NCBI GenBank assembly: GCA_001563905.1
Contig: LKMO01000001.1
Coordinates: forward strand, 17,286 to 81,285
DNA length: 64,000 nucleotides
Reading direction: 5' to 3'
Origin: Nanohaloarchaea archaeon B1-Br10_U2g19
GTDB taxonomy: Archaea; Nanohalarchaeota; Nanosalinia; Nanosalinales; Nanosalinaceae
Shown here: positions 48,070 through 57,665 of the stretch, piece by piece
Position numbering within the stretch: the stretch's first letter is position 1
Layout: each line of letters begins with the position of its first letter
The notes under the pieces: model-generated
The model's database searches: none
Told to the model about the DNA's origin: nothing
The model's input: only the letters and a program-made list of their open reading frames with translations
Made by a program: the position numbers and the translations under genes

Positions 48070-48549
48070 ATGAACAGAAAACACGATCTACCTTGGAAAC
48101 TAGAAGATCTCAACGGAGCTAATCTGTCCGACAACAGAACTTATGTCGAGAGAGAAGAACTTAACAATTTAGCGGAGCCTTACGACCATCACTGCCAAGA
48201 AAACAAGATAATCTTAGGTGATGGGAAAAATATCTACGAATTAAAAATAAATGCGGAATTACCTGGCTCAGAAGACCTTTTCGACGTTACAGGTTCATGC
48301 TTAGGCGTATGCAACCCTGAAAAATATCAAGGCTTAATGAAAGAAGAAGAAGGCTTCGAGGCAGTCATAGAATATGTTACAGCTCCAGAATACAAGCCAA
48401 GATACGACGGGGAAATGGTTATCAGTAACCTGGAAGAGGTGCCGAGATACGTTCCGGAGAAAGGACTGGTCTACCCAGAAGTAGAGACTGATAGCTACGG
48501 CGATGTCAATAATACCGATTTTGCCAAAGGAAAAATTCTGGAAGATTAA
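48070..48549 (+). CDS. hypothetical acidic protein
   Basis: 159-aa ORF. Confidence 0.55.
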   Translation: MNRKHDLPWKLEDLNGANLSDNRTYVEREELNNLAEPYDHHCQENKIILGDGKNIYELKINAELPGSEDLFDVTGSCLGVCNPEKYQGLMKEEEGFEAVIEYVTAPEYKPRYDGEMVISNLEEVPRYVPEKGLVYPEVETDSYGDVNNTDFAKGKILED

Positions 48550-48583
48550 ACGGCTTTTTGAAAAAATCCATTAAAACCGGCTT

Positions 48584-48641
48584 TGTTCGAAAAGTAGTTT
48601 CTGTTCGAAAACCTTATTCTGTGTTCAAAAAATCCGTGTTC
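48584..48641. repeat. four operator-like TGTTC(G/A)AAAA repeats
   Basis: TGTTC at 48584, 48602, 48622, 48637, each followed by GAAAA/AAAAA. Confidence 0.5.
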
Positions 48642-48672
48642 AAAAAGGGTTCTTGGACGAAGCCCGACTTAA

Positions 48673-48700
48673 CCACAACATTTATAACTTGTTGTGACTA
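48673..48700 (+). promoter_or_regulatory. second palindrome-embedded TATA box
   Basis: CC-ACAACA-TTTATAACT-TGTTGT-GACTA. Confidence 0.6.
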
Positions 48701-48725
48701 ACTAGTAACTATAAGGTGGACAAAA

Positions 48726-49127
48726 ATGCTAAACACATCAGTCGATAAAATAGGTCAAGACCTGCAAGAACCTACCGTAACAGAACAAGATATAAACGAA
48801 TACCAAGGAGAAAGTGACTTCAACCTGACAGACTACAGAGAAGTCGCAGTAACAGAACAAGAGGGTGTTTACGGATCCAACTGTACTCTCAACGGAGAGG
48901 TAGTAGAAACATTAACAGGTGAGGACATAAAAGGAATTCTCTCTGTAAGTGAAGAAGGAAACGGCAAAGGCCAATTAAGTACTGATACAGTTGATGAAAA
49001 ATTTGCTGCATGGGATATGCCTTATGCTGTAACAGCAGAAGGATACCTGCAGCCAAGAGAAGGGCAGTCAACAGATACAGTCTACCAGTCTCCTTTCGCA
49101 AACGATCCAATCGACAGAATCGATTAA
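48726..49127 (+). CDS. hypothetical acidic protein
   Basis: 133-aa ORF, RBS ggtgg before ATG. Confidence 0.6.
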   Translation: MLNTSVDKIGQDLQEPTVTEQDINEYQGESDFNLTDYREVAVTEQEGVYGSNCTLNGEVVETLTGEDIKGILSVSEEGNGKGQLSTDTVDEKFAAWDMPYAVTAEGYLQPREGQSTDTVYQSPFANDPIDRID

Positions 49128-49161
49128 AAAACTTCAACCCTACCTTTATTTTTCATTTATT

Positions 49162-49665
49162 ATGAAAGAAGCATTACTCCTCATACATCCTCATTACGGG
49201 TATGACCAAGGAATAACGGAAGAAACTGTTTTAGAAGTCTTAGAAAGCTTTGAGGGTGATAAATACTGTGTATATTCAGAGAGTAACTCGAGATGTGACA
49301 GGCCTTACGGTGATTCTGTAGCGTATACAGATATATTTCCGGAGGATAAGTCCCGAAGCGTTAAGAAGGGGAAAGGATTTCCGGATCAAGAAGAGATAGA
49401 AAAACTGCTTCAAGATTACGACCACATCCGTTTTGGAGGAGGATACCTCAACCAGTGCTTGAAAGCCTCTTATCTCCGGTTTGAAGAGTCAAGAAACGAG
49501 ATTGGACAAGACACAGATTTTAGTATTGCTCCAGAAATAACTTACTACCAGACAGGTATGGGAAAAATGTATACTGGAGAGCATTTAATGGACGTGACGG
49601 GCGAAGAATACGTTTTAGACTGTTTGGAACCTCTCAAACCTTCTTTTAAGAACATAGAAAGATAG
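49162..49665 (+). CDS. hypothetical; possible divergent isochorismatase-like fold
   Basis: MKEALLLIHPHYGYD... and YDHIRFGGGYLNQCLKASYLRF, weak resemblance only. Confidence 0.4.
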   Translation: MKEALLLIHPHYGYDQGITEETVLEVLESFEGDKYCVYSESNSRCDRPYGDSVAYTDIFPEDKSRSVKKGKGFPDQEEIEKLLQDYDHIRFGGGYLNQCLKASYLRFEESRNEIGQDTDFSIAPEITYYQTGMGKMYTGEHLMDVTGEEYVLDCLEPLKPSFKNIER

Positions 49666-49689
49666 AGAAAAGGTAAGTAAAAACTCTTT

Positions 49690-51762
49690 CTACTTGACTT
49701 TGCTCCCTGTCTTCATATCTTTCTCAGGTTGCAGAAGCGCAACGTTGTCTTCCTCATCTTCTGCAGCAAGCATCATACACTCGCTTTTCTCTCCTCTAAG
49801 CTCCGCAGGCTCAAGATTAGCTAGTACAACAACTTTTTTGCCTTCAAGCTCTTCCGGTTCATAATGGTTCTTTAAACCGGCACAGGTCTGTAGCTCTGTT
49901 TCCCCAACATCAATCTTTACTTTGTAAAGCCTGTCCGCATTAGGATGATCTTCAACAGTTAAGACTTCTCCGACTCTGATTTTCATGTCCTGGAAATCTT
50001 CGAAACTTACCGTATCTGTGTTGTAAACATTTTCCATATTATCTTCTTCCTCTTCTTGTTTGTCTTCAACATCTATCTTTTCAAACAGTATCTCCCGTTC
50101 TCCAAGCTCATGTCCTGACTCAATACCGCCGAGTAAAGGATCTAATAGCTCGTTGAATCCTTCTTCGGTATGTATCTCTGTATTAAGCATTTCTCCGATT
50201 TTTTCGCTGGTTTCTGGTGTAAACGGATAAAGTGTTACGCCTAGAGCTCGGATAAGTCTTACTGCGACATGGATGGTTTCATTTCTTCTATCTTCGTTGT
50301 TCCATGGCTCTTCTTCTGAAAGATACCGGTCTCCAAGTCTTGCAAGCTCTATAGACTTGTCCAAAGCCTCTTTCAAGTTATGGTCGTCGAACTGTTTTTG
50401 GTACTCTTTAACTATTTCCTCGGCTTCGCTGATTACTTCTTCATCTCTGGTTTCGAGATCTGCTACAGGAACCTTGTTGTCAAACCACTGCTCTGTCAAA
50501 CTTAGAGTACGGTTCACGAAGTTTCCTACTGTATCGTTGAGAGTATTGTTGATTTCTTTCTCTAAGTCGTTCCATGAAAACTTGGTGTCATGGTTTCTAG
50601 GGATGTTCCGGGCTAGATAAAATCTCCAATAGTCTGTAGGATACATTTCTAAAGCATCTTCAGTACTTAGACCGGTACCTTTAGATTTGGAGAACTGTGC
50701 GTCTTCCGCCATCAAGTACTGCTGTATAAACTCGTAATGAGGCAGACTATACTGCTCCTCTTCAGTTGAGGCGCCCATCAACATACTTGGCCAGATAACT
50801 GTGTGGAAAATAGTGTTGTCTTTACCTATAGAGTAGTAGACATCACTTCTATCGTTAATCCAGTAGTCTTTCCATTCTTCGTTGTCTTGGAAAAGCTCTC
50901 TCGTAAAACCTATATAGCCTATAGGTGCGTCAAACCAGACGTAGAGTACTTTCTCTCCGTAAACTGAGGAGTCTAGTTTCGGTACATCTAAATCTTCATT
51001 TTCTATACGGTTGTTAACCCTCTCCACAGGTATACTGAATCCCCAGTCGATATCTCGGGTTATAGCTCTTTGTTCGGTCTCTTCTATAGCGTTCTGTACT
51101 TCTTTGTAGGATGAGTCTGGAACCGGTTTTGTCTCCGCGTTCTCCAGCCATTCCTCTAGATTTTCTTTGAACTGAGGAAGATCTAAGAAAAGATGAGTTG
51201 TCTCTTTAAACTCGATATCTGTAGCTCCGGAGATAGTTGAGTAAGGATTTACTAGTTCTTGAGGCTCTAAAAGTGTTCCACATTCGTCACACTGGTCTCC
51301 TCTAGCGGTTTCACCACATTCATGACAGTCTCCTTCCACATATCTGTCCGGAAGAAATCTTCCGTCTGTCTCAGAGTAAGCCATTTCTTGAGTATTCTCT
51401 TTTATGAATCCGTTACAGTAAAGCTCTACAAACATATCGTGTGTCTGTTTACGGTTATAATCTGAGTGAGTGTCTGAGTAAATAGAGAAATCTAGGTTAA
51501 ATCTTTCTAATACGTCTTTAACTTTCTCATGGTTCTCCTCTTTCAGTTTTTCCACAGGCATATCTCTTTCCAGCGCTTCCAAAGCAAGAGGGGTGCCGTG
51601 GACATCACTTCCACAGATAAATACGTTGTCAACTCCTCTAATATCTAGATATCTGTGGAATATATCTGCAGGAAGCATGCTTCCTACAATATTTCCTAGA
51701 TGTGGTACGCCGTGGATATATGGTAATGCTGATGTTACTGTTACTTTTCTGTTTCCGGAGAT
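49690..51762 (-). CDS. metS: methionyl-tRNA synthetase with C-terminal tRNA-binding domain; non-canonical start inferred
   Basis: Upstream in-frame ISGNRKVTVTSALPYIHGVPHLGNIVGS contains the HIGH-type motif; QFSKSKG; C-terminal MKIRVGEVLTVEDHPNADRLYKVKIDVG. Confidence 0.92.
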   Translation of the reverse strand: MSGNRKVTVTSALPYIHGVPHLGNIVGSMLPADIFHRYLDIRGVDNVFICGSDVHGTPLALEALERDMPVEKLKEENHEKVKDVLERFNLDFSIYSDTHSDYNRKQTHDMFVELYCNGFIKENTQEMAYSETDGRFLPDRYVEGDCHECGETARGDQCDECGTLLEPQELVNPYSTISGATDIEFKETTHLFLDLPQFKENLEEWLENAETKPVPDSSYKEVQNAIEETEQRAITRDIDWGFSIPVERVNNRIENEDLDVPKLDSSVYGEKVLYVWFDAPIGYIGFTRELFQDNEEWKDYWINDRSDVYYSIGKDNTIFHTVIWPSMLMGASTEEEQYSLPHYEFIQQYLMAEDAQFSKSKGTGLSTEDALEMYPTDYWRFYLARNIPRNHDTKFSWNDLEKEINNTLNDTVGNFVNRTLSLTEQWFDNKVPVADLETRDEEVISEAEEIVKEYQKQFDDHNLKEALDKSIELARLGDRYLSEEEPWNNEDRRNETIHVAVRLIRALGVTLYPFTPETSEKIGEMLNTEIHTEEGFNELLDPLLGGIESGHELGEREILFEKIDVEDKQEEEEDNMENVYNTDTVSFEDFQDMKIRVGEVLTVEDHPNADRLYKVKIDVGETELQTCAGLKNHYEPEELEGKKVVVLANLEPAELRGEKSECMMLAAEDEEDNVALLQPEKDMKTGSKVK

Positions 51763-52022
51763 AGTGGTTTCACCTAAAGAAGTTTTTACCGTATAAATTC
51801 TTTAAACTACTTGACTTTTTTCAACCTGTTTGGCTGTAAAAACTATCTGTTGAGCGAAAACCAGGTAGAACAGGTTTTTAGGATTCAGAAAATTTTATGC
51901 CGACTGAAGCCGATAAATGTTGTTGAAAACAAGTTATTTAGGTTATAACGTGTTATGAAGCTATATTCTAACGTTTGGAGCACCAGGGTTAGGTTTTTCA
52001 ATTCTGTTGGATAGAGAGCATT

Positions 52023-53438
52023 ATGGAGCAGAAAAAGACTAAAATAGTTGCTACTATAGGACCAGCATCGGACTCTAAGAGAGCAATAACCGAATTACTA
52101 GAAGAAGGAGTAGACGTTTTCAGATTCAATCTTTCTCACGTAGACCATGAAACCCACGGGAAAATATTTGATAGAGTTAGAGAAATATCGAAAGATACTG
52201 CTTTGATGTTAGATACTAAAGGAACTGAAATAAGACTAAGAGATGTTGAAGAAAATACAACTATTTCAGGAGGAGATAGTATAGAGATAACTTCGGAAGA
52301 AGTAAAAGGTAACAGCAGTCGACTAGCCGTAAATCAGGAAGGTTTAGAAGAAAGGTTAGAGGAAGCCGACAGAATTATTCTAGGAGATGGAAAAATTGTT
52401 CTAAGAGTTCAAGAAGTTGAAGAAAAAGTAAGCTGTGTTGTAGAAAACGGCGGAAAACTAAGCTCTCAACAGTCGGTTAATATACCGGGTAAAGATGTCG
52501 GTCTATCAGCTCCTACCCCGAAAGATATAGAAGATTTAGAGTTTGGGGCTGAGAAAGGTTTCGACTTTGTAGCGCTGTCTTTTGTGAAAGAGGCTAAAGA
52601 CGTAGAAGAAGTTAGAGAGTTTCTGGAACAGAAAGGATCTAACGCAGATATAATATCCAAAATAGAGCATTTAAAAGCAGTAGAAAACTTTGAAGAAATA
52701 CTAGAAGCTTCTGACGGAGTCATGATTGCTAGAGGAGATCTAGGTGTTGAAGCAGATCCTGCAAGAGTGCCTATAATACAGAAAGAGTATATTAGAAAAG
52801 CTAACGAAGCCTCCAAACCGGTTATAACTGCGACACAGATGCTAGAGTCGATGGTAGAGAACCCTATGGCGACTCGAGCAGAAGCAGCCGACGTTGCAAA
52901 TGCTGTAATGGATGGTACCGATGCAGTAATGCTTTCAGGAGAAACAGCAATAGGAGACTATCCGGTTGAAGCAGTCAAATTTATGAAAGAGATTGTTGAA
53001 GAGGTTGAATCATCTAAAAAGGATAGCATCCACCACACTGTAAAACAGAAGTCTGAAACAGTTTCAGAGACAATTTCAAAAAACGTATGGCAGTCAACAA
53101 AAGATCTAGACGCGAAGTTCATAGTAGCTCACACGTCTTCAGGCTCTACAGCCAGAAATATTGCTAAATACCGTCCTGATAAACCTATAATGGCGTTTAC
53201 AAATAAGGAAGAGGTTAAGAGAAAGCTGAACTTGGTTTGGGGTGTAAAACCGTTTTACTCGGAACTCTCTGACTCTGTAGACCGAATAGTCTATAACTCG
53301 GCGGAAACGTTATACGATAAAGGCTTTGTGGACGAGGAGGACTTAATAGTTTTAACGGCAGGAGTACCTACCGGAGTATCAGGAACCACAAATATGATGG
53401 AGATAAGAAAAATTGGAGACTTACTAGAGGAAGTTTAG
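52023..53438 (+). CDS. pyk: pyruvate kinase
   Basis: TKIVATIGPASDS; VMIARGDLGVE; ATQMLESMVENPMATRAEAADVANAVMDGTDAVMLSGETAIGDYP. Confidence 0.96.
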   Translation: MEQKKTKIVATIGPASDSKRAITELLEEGVDVFRFNLSHVDHETHGKIFDRVREISKDTALMLDTKGTEIRLRDVEENTTISGGDSIEITSEEVKGNSSRLAVNQEGLEERLEEADRIILGDGKIVLRVQEVEEKVSCVVENGGKLSSQQSVNIPGKDVGLSAPTPKDIEDLEFGAEKGFDFVALSFVKEAKDVEEVREFLEQKGSNADIISKIEHLKAVENFEEILEASDGVMIARGDLGVEADPARVPIIQKEYIRKANEASKPVITATQMLESMVENPMATRAEAADVANAVMDGTDAVMLSGETAIGDYPVEAVKFMKEIVEEVESSKKDSIHHTVKQKSETVSETISKNVWQSTKDLDAKFIVAHTSSGSTARNIAKYRPDKPIMAFTNKEEVKRKLNLVWGVKPFYSELSDSVDRIVYNSAETLYDKGFVDEEDLIVLTAGVPTGVSGTTNMMEIRKIGDLLEEV

Positions 53439-54202
53439 ATATGCCTCTTCAGTCTTGTTAAGCTTGAGAGACCATAATCAGGTTCTCTAAAGTCTTCAGC
53501 TTCTTTAAGGTCGTCTCTGTCTACATCACCAGACATTACTGCTGCAGTAGCCATGCCAAGACGGTTACCGGTTTCAATATCCGCGAATCGGTCGCCTATG
53601 AACACAGATTTCTCCGGGAAGTAGCTGAAATACTTTTTGAACTCTTTTCTGAATACTGAGCTCGGTTTACCGGTTAAAGTGGGCTGGGTGATAAAGTCTA
53701 AAGCTCTGTTGTAGGTTCCTTGATGTGGTTTAACCTGTTTCGTGGTTCTGAATGATGACTCTGTACTACATATTATTAGTTCGCCACCTTCATTCAGGAT
53801 TTTGAACGCTCTAGAAAGTTTTTCATAGTTAAACTGTCTATCAAAACCTACGAGAACGGTTTCACAGTCTTGGGATACATCAATATCTTTCTCGTTTAAT
53901 TCATCAATCAGTCCTTGTTCGCCGATAACATATGTTTTGCTTATGTTCCTTCTAGCGAGATAGTTTGCGGCTACGTATCCGGAGGTAAGTATATCTTCTT
54001 TCTCTGCGGGTATACCAAAATCTGTAAGTTTCTTAGCATACTCTCTTCTAGATAGCCGGGTGTTGTCTGTATGGAAGTAAACTTCTTTACCTGCTTCTCT
54101 AAGGCTGTCAATAGTGTCTTCTGCTCCTATAACTGTTTTATCCCAGTTCCAGATAGTCTTGTCAAGATCAAAGAAGAAGTAGTTGAGTTCGTCAAAATCC
54201 AT
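53435..54202 (-). CDS. HAD-superfamily hydrolase (NagD/HAD-IIA-like)
   Basis: YFFFDLDKTIWNWDKTVIGA; FHTDNTRLSRREYAKKL; GKPSSVF; VFIGDRFADIETGNRLGM. Confidence 0.85.
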   Translation of the reverse strand: MDFDELNYFFFDLDKTIWNWDKTVIGAEDTIDSLREAGKEVYFHTDNTRLSRREYAKKLTDFGIPAEKEDILTSGYVAANYLARRNISKTYVIGEQGLIDELNEKDIDVSQDCETVLVGFDRQFNYEKLSRAFKILNEGGELIICSTESSFRTTKQVKPHQGTYNRALDFITQPTLTGKPSSVFRKEFKKYFSYFPEKSVFIGDRFADIETGNRLGMATAAVMSGDVDRDDLKEAEDFREPDYGLSSLTRLKRHI

Positions 54203-54363
54203 ACAAAGGTATTTTATCTTCAAAATTCTTATACGTGTTTAATATTCGGTACAGGTTTATACACCAAATTATTTTGACAATATAAGTTTTACAGCAGGAT
54301 ACCTTTTTGTTTAAAAGGTTTTAATACGTTTTTAGGTCGGGAAATATATCTTCAGAAAATACA

Positions 54364-56193
54364 TTGTCTGGTTTGAAAAAGAACTTTGCAGAGAAAGGAT
54401 CAAGGTTCGACAGTTTAGGAGAGGTACTTTTACTTGTATATCTTGCAGTTTTCCTGATCTATACCGTACACGGATCTTATATCATTGAACAAGGCAGTGA
54501 TGAATGGTCGGTCTCAGGATATACAACCTCGGAGCCTGTTGAAGAATGGTACGGTAGCGAGCCTTTCCCGGAAGAAGACGAATTTGTTCTTTCTATGCAC
54601 CAGTATGAAGGTGAAGGAGAGCAGAGCCTAGTCTTTTTCTCAGGCGCCGATGACTCCGCGGCAACAATAGCGCTTGACGATATTCCGGACGAATCTGGTG
54701 TAAGAGTATCGGAAGAGTCAGGAGACTTCTCACTCGCCCAGAGCCCTGAAGGAGACTGGAACTGGGGTTCAGGAAGCGTAGGAGGAGCTCTAGAGCTTCT
54801 AGGAGTATGGGAGACTTTGGAGATCGAACCTGATACAGAGCCAAGCCTTATATATTCAGGAGAAGATGGTGTAACAGATTTAGAGAGCGATGAGACTATA
54901 ACAGTCACTTGGGAAGGGGTTCATCCTCCATATGATCCTGATGCTGAAGATGAAGAGGTTGTACAGTCTGAAGAAACCGAGATATCTGCTGTCTATGACC
55001 ACGCAGAAGGAGATACAGGGTCAATGACGCTCTACAACGAATCAGATGACAGTGTTATAGAAGAATGTCTGGACTTAAGTCCTGGCGACAGATGTTCAAC
55101 AGAATGGGAGCTAGACATAGATGAGAACGACTGGTACGGGATAGCTAGTGATGGTGAAGACAGTAGAAGAAGTCCTGTATGGCAAGTAGTTTACAACAAC
55201 GAGCCAGAGATTGACGGACCTCAAAACCCTGAGGAAGGTGAAAGAATATACGATGACTCCGTAGTTCTTGAAGTTGATGTTGAGGATGAAGACGGAGACG
55301 ACCTAGAGATAGAGTTCTACAAAAATGGTAGCCAAGCAGAAAACGTACAGTTCGTTGAGGATGGTCAAGGCACAGCCAGTATTGAGACTGATGTGGATAG
55401 AGGAGAGTACTATGAATGGTATGTAAACGTCTCCAACGACTATTCAACGATACAGAGTGATACTTGGAGCTTTGATGTAAACCCTCTTCCAACGATTACA
55501 AGTCCTGAGCCTTCGGATGGAGGTCTAGTAACTGAAGACGAAGTTGATATATCAGTTGTTGCAGACAGTGATGAGTATGATGAGCTTGATGTCTATTTCG
55601 AGAACCAGACAGGAGTAATAGGTAGAGAAACTATTGAAGCCGGGGAAAGAGCAGAACAGGAATGGAGAGGTCTTGATGTAGGAGAAACCTACGAATGGCA
55701 AGTAAACGTAAGTGACGGTTTTGAAAACCAGACTAGTGACGTATTCGAGTTCACAAGACTTACCTCGGAAAGCTACCGTGTTGACAAAGACCTGGAGTAT
55801 GAGTATACGACACTGATTGTTACTGAGGGGGAAAGAGTAGATTTCTTGTTCACTGTTGAGAACAGAATTGATTCGAGTCAGACGCTTGAAACATTTTTAG
55901 AAGGTCCTAACCCTGAGTTTATCGATTCGGGAGAGTCGTCGGCAGAGTACTCTTTAGATCCTTATGAGAGTAGAGAGTTTCATATAGAGTTAGAAGCTGA
56001 TGAACCTGGAAGTAAAGAACTAAGAATGATTACTCAAGACCAGAGAACCGGTATAAATACAACAGAAACTGTTCCTGTACATGTTAGGGAACATCCTCCG
56101 GTACATCAGGTAAGAGAGGTTCCTGGTATAGGAACCATTCAGATATTGCTGGTAGCTTTATTAGCTACTTGTCTTTATTTTGTACGACTCTAA
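54364..56193 (+). CDS. predicted cell-surface protein with Ig/FN3-like modules and terminal TM segments
   Basis: N-terminal TM, repeated YEWYVNVSNDYS / YEWQVNVSDGFENQT modules, C-terminal TM TIQILLVALLATCLYFVRL; TTG start. Confidence 0.75.
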   Translation: MSGLKKNFAEKGSRFDSLGEVLLLVYLAVFLIYTVHGSYIIEQGSDEWSVSGYTTSEPVEEWYGSEPFPEEDEFVLSMHQYEGEGEQSLVFFSGADDSAATIALDDIPDESGVRVSEESGDFSLAQSPEGDWNWGSGSVGGALELLGVWETLEIEPDTEPSLIYSGEDGVTDLESDETITVTWEGVHPPYDPDAEDEEVVQSEETEISAVYDHAEGDTGSMTLYNESDDSVIEECLDLSPGDRCSTEWELDIDENDWYGIASDGEDSRRSPVWQVVYNNEPEIDGPQNPEEGERIYDDSVVLEVDVEDEDGDDLEIEFYKNGSQAENVQFVEDGQGTASIETDVDRGEYYEWYVNVSNDYSTIQSDTWSFDVNPLPTITSPEPSDGGLVTEDEVDISVVADSDEYDELDVYFENQTGVIGRETIEAGERAEQEWRGLDVGETYEWQVNVSDGFENQTSDVFEFTRLTSESYRVDKDLEYEYTTLIVTEGERVDFLFTVENRIDSSQTLETFLEGPNPEFIDSGESSAEYSLDPYESREFHIELEADEPGSKELRMITQDQRTGINTTETVPVHVREHPPVHQVREVPGIGTIQILLVALLATCLYFVRL

Positions 56194-56356
56194 CTATGTA
56201 GCCTGCGACTCGGTTTCTTAACGTCTTTGAGTTGAACTCTTCAAACTCTTTGAGCTCTTCTTTGTTTTCATCGAAGTCTTCACTGAATCTTTCAGAGTCA
56301 GCGTCTACAAGATCTTTAGCTAGTCGTTTAATGTATGTAGGTCTTACGCGTCCCAT
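56165..56356 (-). CDS. rps17e: 30S ribosomal protein S17e
   Basis: MGRVRPTYIKRLAKDLVDADSERFSEDFDENKEEL. Confidence 0.93.
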   Translation of the reverse strand: MGRVRPTYIKRLAKDLVDADSERFSEDFDENKEELKEFEEFNSKTLRNRVAGYIVRVVQNKDK

Positions 56357-56412
56357 CAACCACTAAGTCGAAGCCAACATTCTTAAACCACAGGGTCGCT
56401 CAATTTTTATAG

Positions 56413-56649
56413 ATGAGAAAAATCCGTGAAACCTTGTACTCGGTTATACCTGAACAGGTATCAGCTAAGCTTGTAGCGGTTTATAGACTGTTTAAGATCT
56501 TCACTTTCTTCTACATCGTCTTAGTCGGTATGTGGATAATGATCACTAGAAGTATAATTATAGGAGTAATGTTCATGTTCTTCAAGTTCGGAACATTTTG
56601 GCTGACCGCGATATTCGCGTCTTCAACAGTTGCTAGCAGTATAGAGTAA
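56413..56649 (+). CDS. small membrane protein, unknown
   Basis: 78 aa, two hydrophobic segments. Confidence 0.55.
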   Translation: MRKIRETLYSVIPEQVSAKLVAVYRLFKIFTFFYIVLVGMWIMITRSIIIGVMFMFFKFGTFWLTAIFASSTVASSIE

Positions 56650-56694
56650 GGAAATAGAAACCATGTTAAAAACTGGGCTACCAACTTAGAGTAT

Positions 56695-57414
56695 ATGGAA
56701 AGCCTTCTCTACCTCCCGGATAATGAGTACCAGAAAAGCTTTGAATCAGAAGTAACCAAAACTAAAGAAGACGACAAATACATAGTTTTAGAGAAGACAC
56801 TTTTGTACAAAGAAGGTGGAGGACAGCCTTCAGACAGAGGAAAAATTAGCTGGAAAGACGGAGAGGCAGAAGTAGTTGACGTACAGAAAAGACAGGGAGA
56901 AGTAAGACACTACCTTGAAGGAGATATACCTGAGCCAGGAACCAAAGTTAACGGTGAGATTAACTGGGAAAGACGTTACAAACATATGCGGATGCATACA
57001 GCCCAACACATACTTTCTTGGGTGGTGCTGAACATGTTTGATGCTTCTACGGCCGGCAATCAAATCCATGAGGACTACTCTCGTATAGATTTCAAGCCTG
57101 TAGAGTTTTCAGAAAGAGATGTAGAGAAAATTGAGAAAGCAGCCAACTCACTTATACAGAAAGAGTTAGAGGTTGAAAAAAAGATGATGGACCGTGAACT
57201 ACTTGAGGATAGAGTCCAAGAAGGCCGAACTAATATTGATATAATTCCTTCAGGAATCGATCCGTTGAGAATAGTGGTTATAGGAGGAGAAGATATCTGT
57301 CCTTGTGGCGGAACACATGTCGATAATCTGAAAGAGATCGGGAAGATAAGGATAACAAACCGGAAAAGTAAAGGAGCAAACGCTGAACGAATAGAGTTCG
57401 AACTAGAAGAGTAG
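56695..57414 (+). CDS. alaX: alanyl-tRNA editing protein AlaX-like
   Basis: LYKEGGGQPSDRGKI; MRMHTAQHILSWVV; CPCGGTHVDNLKEIG. Confidence 0.93.
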   Translation: MESLLYLPDNEYQKSFESEVTKTKEDDKYIVLEKTLLYKEGGGQPSDRGKISWKDGEAEVVDVQKRQGEVRHYLEGDIPEPGTKVNGEINWERRYKHMRMHTAQHILSWVVLNMFDASTAGNQIHEDYSRIDFKPVEFSERDVEKIEKAANSLIQKELEVEKKMMDRELLEDRVQEGRTNIDIIPSGIDPLRIVVIGGEDICPCGGTHVDNLKEIGKIRITNRKSKGANAERIEFELEE

Positions 57415-57425
57415 CCTAGCTTATC

Positions 57426-57665
57426 TTAAGGGCAAATTTCTTTTCCATCTAATTTTATCTTGGCATCTTCTTCCAGGATTATAGGGACTTCATGTTTGAA
57501 GATTCCTATGACTCGAGTGTTTTCAAGTTCTAAGCCTTTTTCGCTAAGTTTCTTGAGAAGTAGTTCTCTTGGATTCTCTTTGTCAGCTACTTCATCGGTT
57601 AGCTCTGTCTTTATGAAGGCTATATCTTCGTCGCCGCGTGAAAAATCTATATCTGAACGTTCCAT
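57426..57665 (-). CDS. hypothetical 79-aa protein, overlaps the abce1 stop (TAATG)
   Basis: MERSDIDFSRGDEDIAFIKTEL... Confidence 0.6.
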   Translation of the reverse strand: MERSDIDFSRGDEDIAFIKTELTDEVADKENPRELLLKKLSEKGLELENTRVIGIFKHEVPIILEEDAKIKLDGKEICP

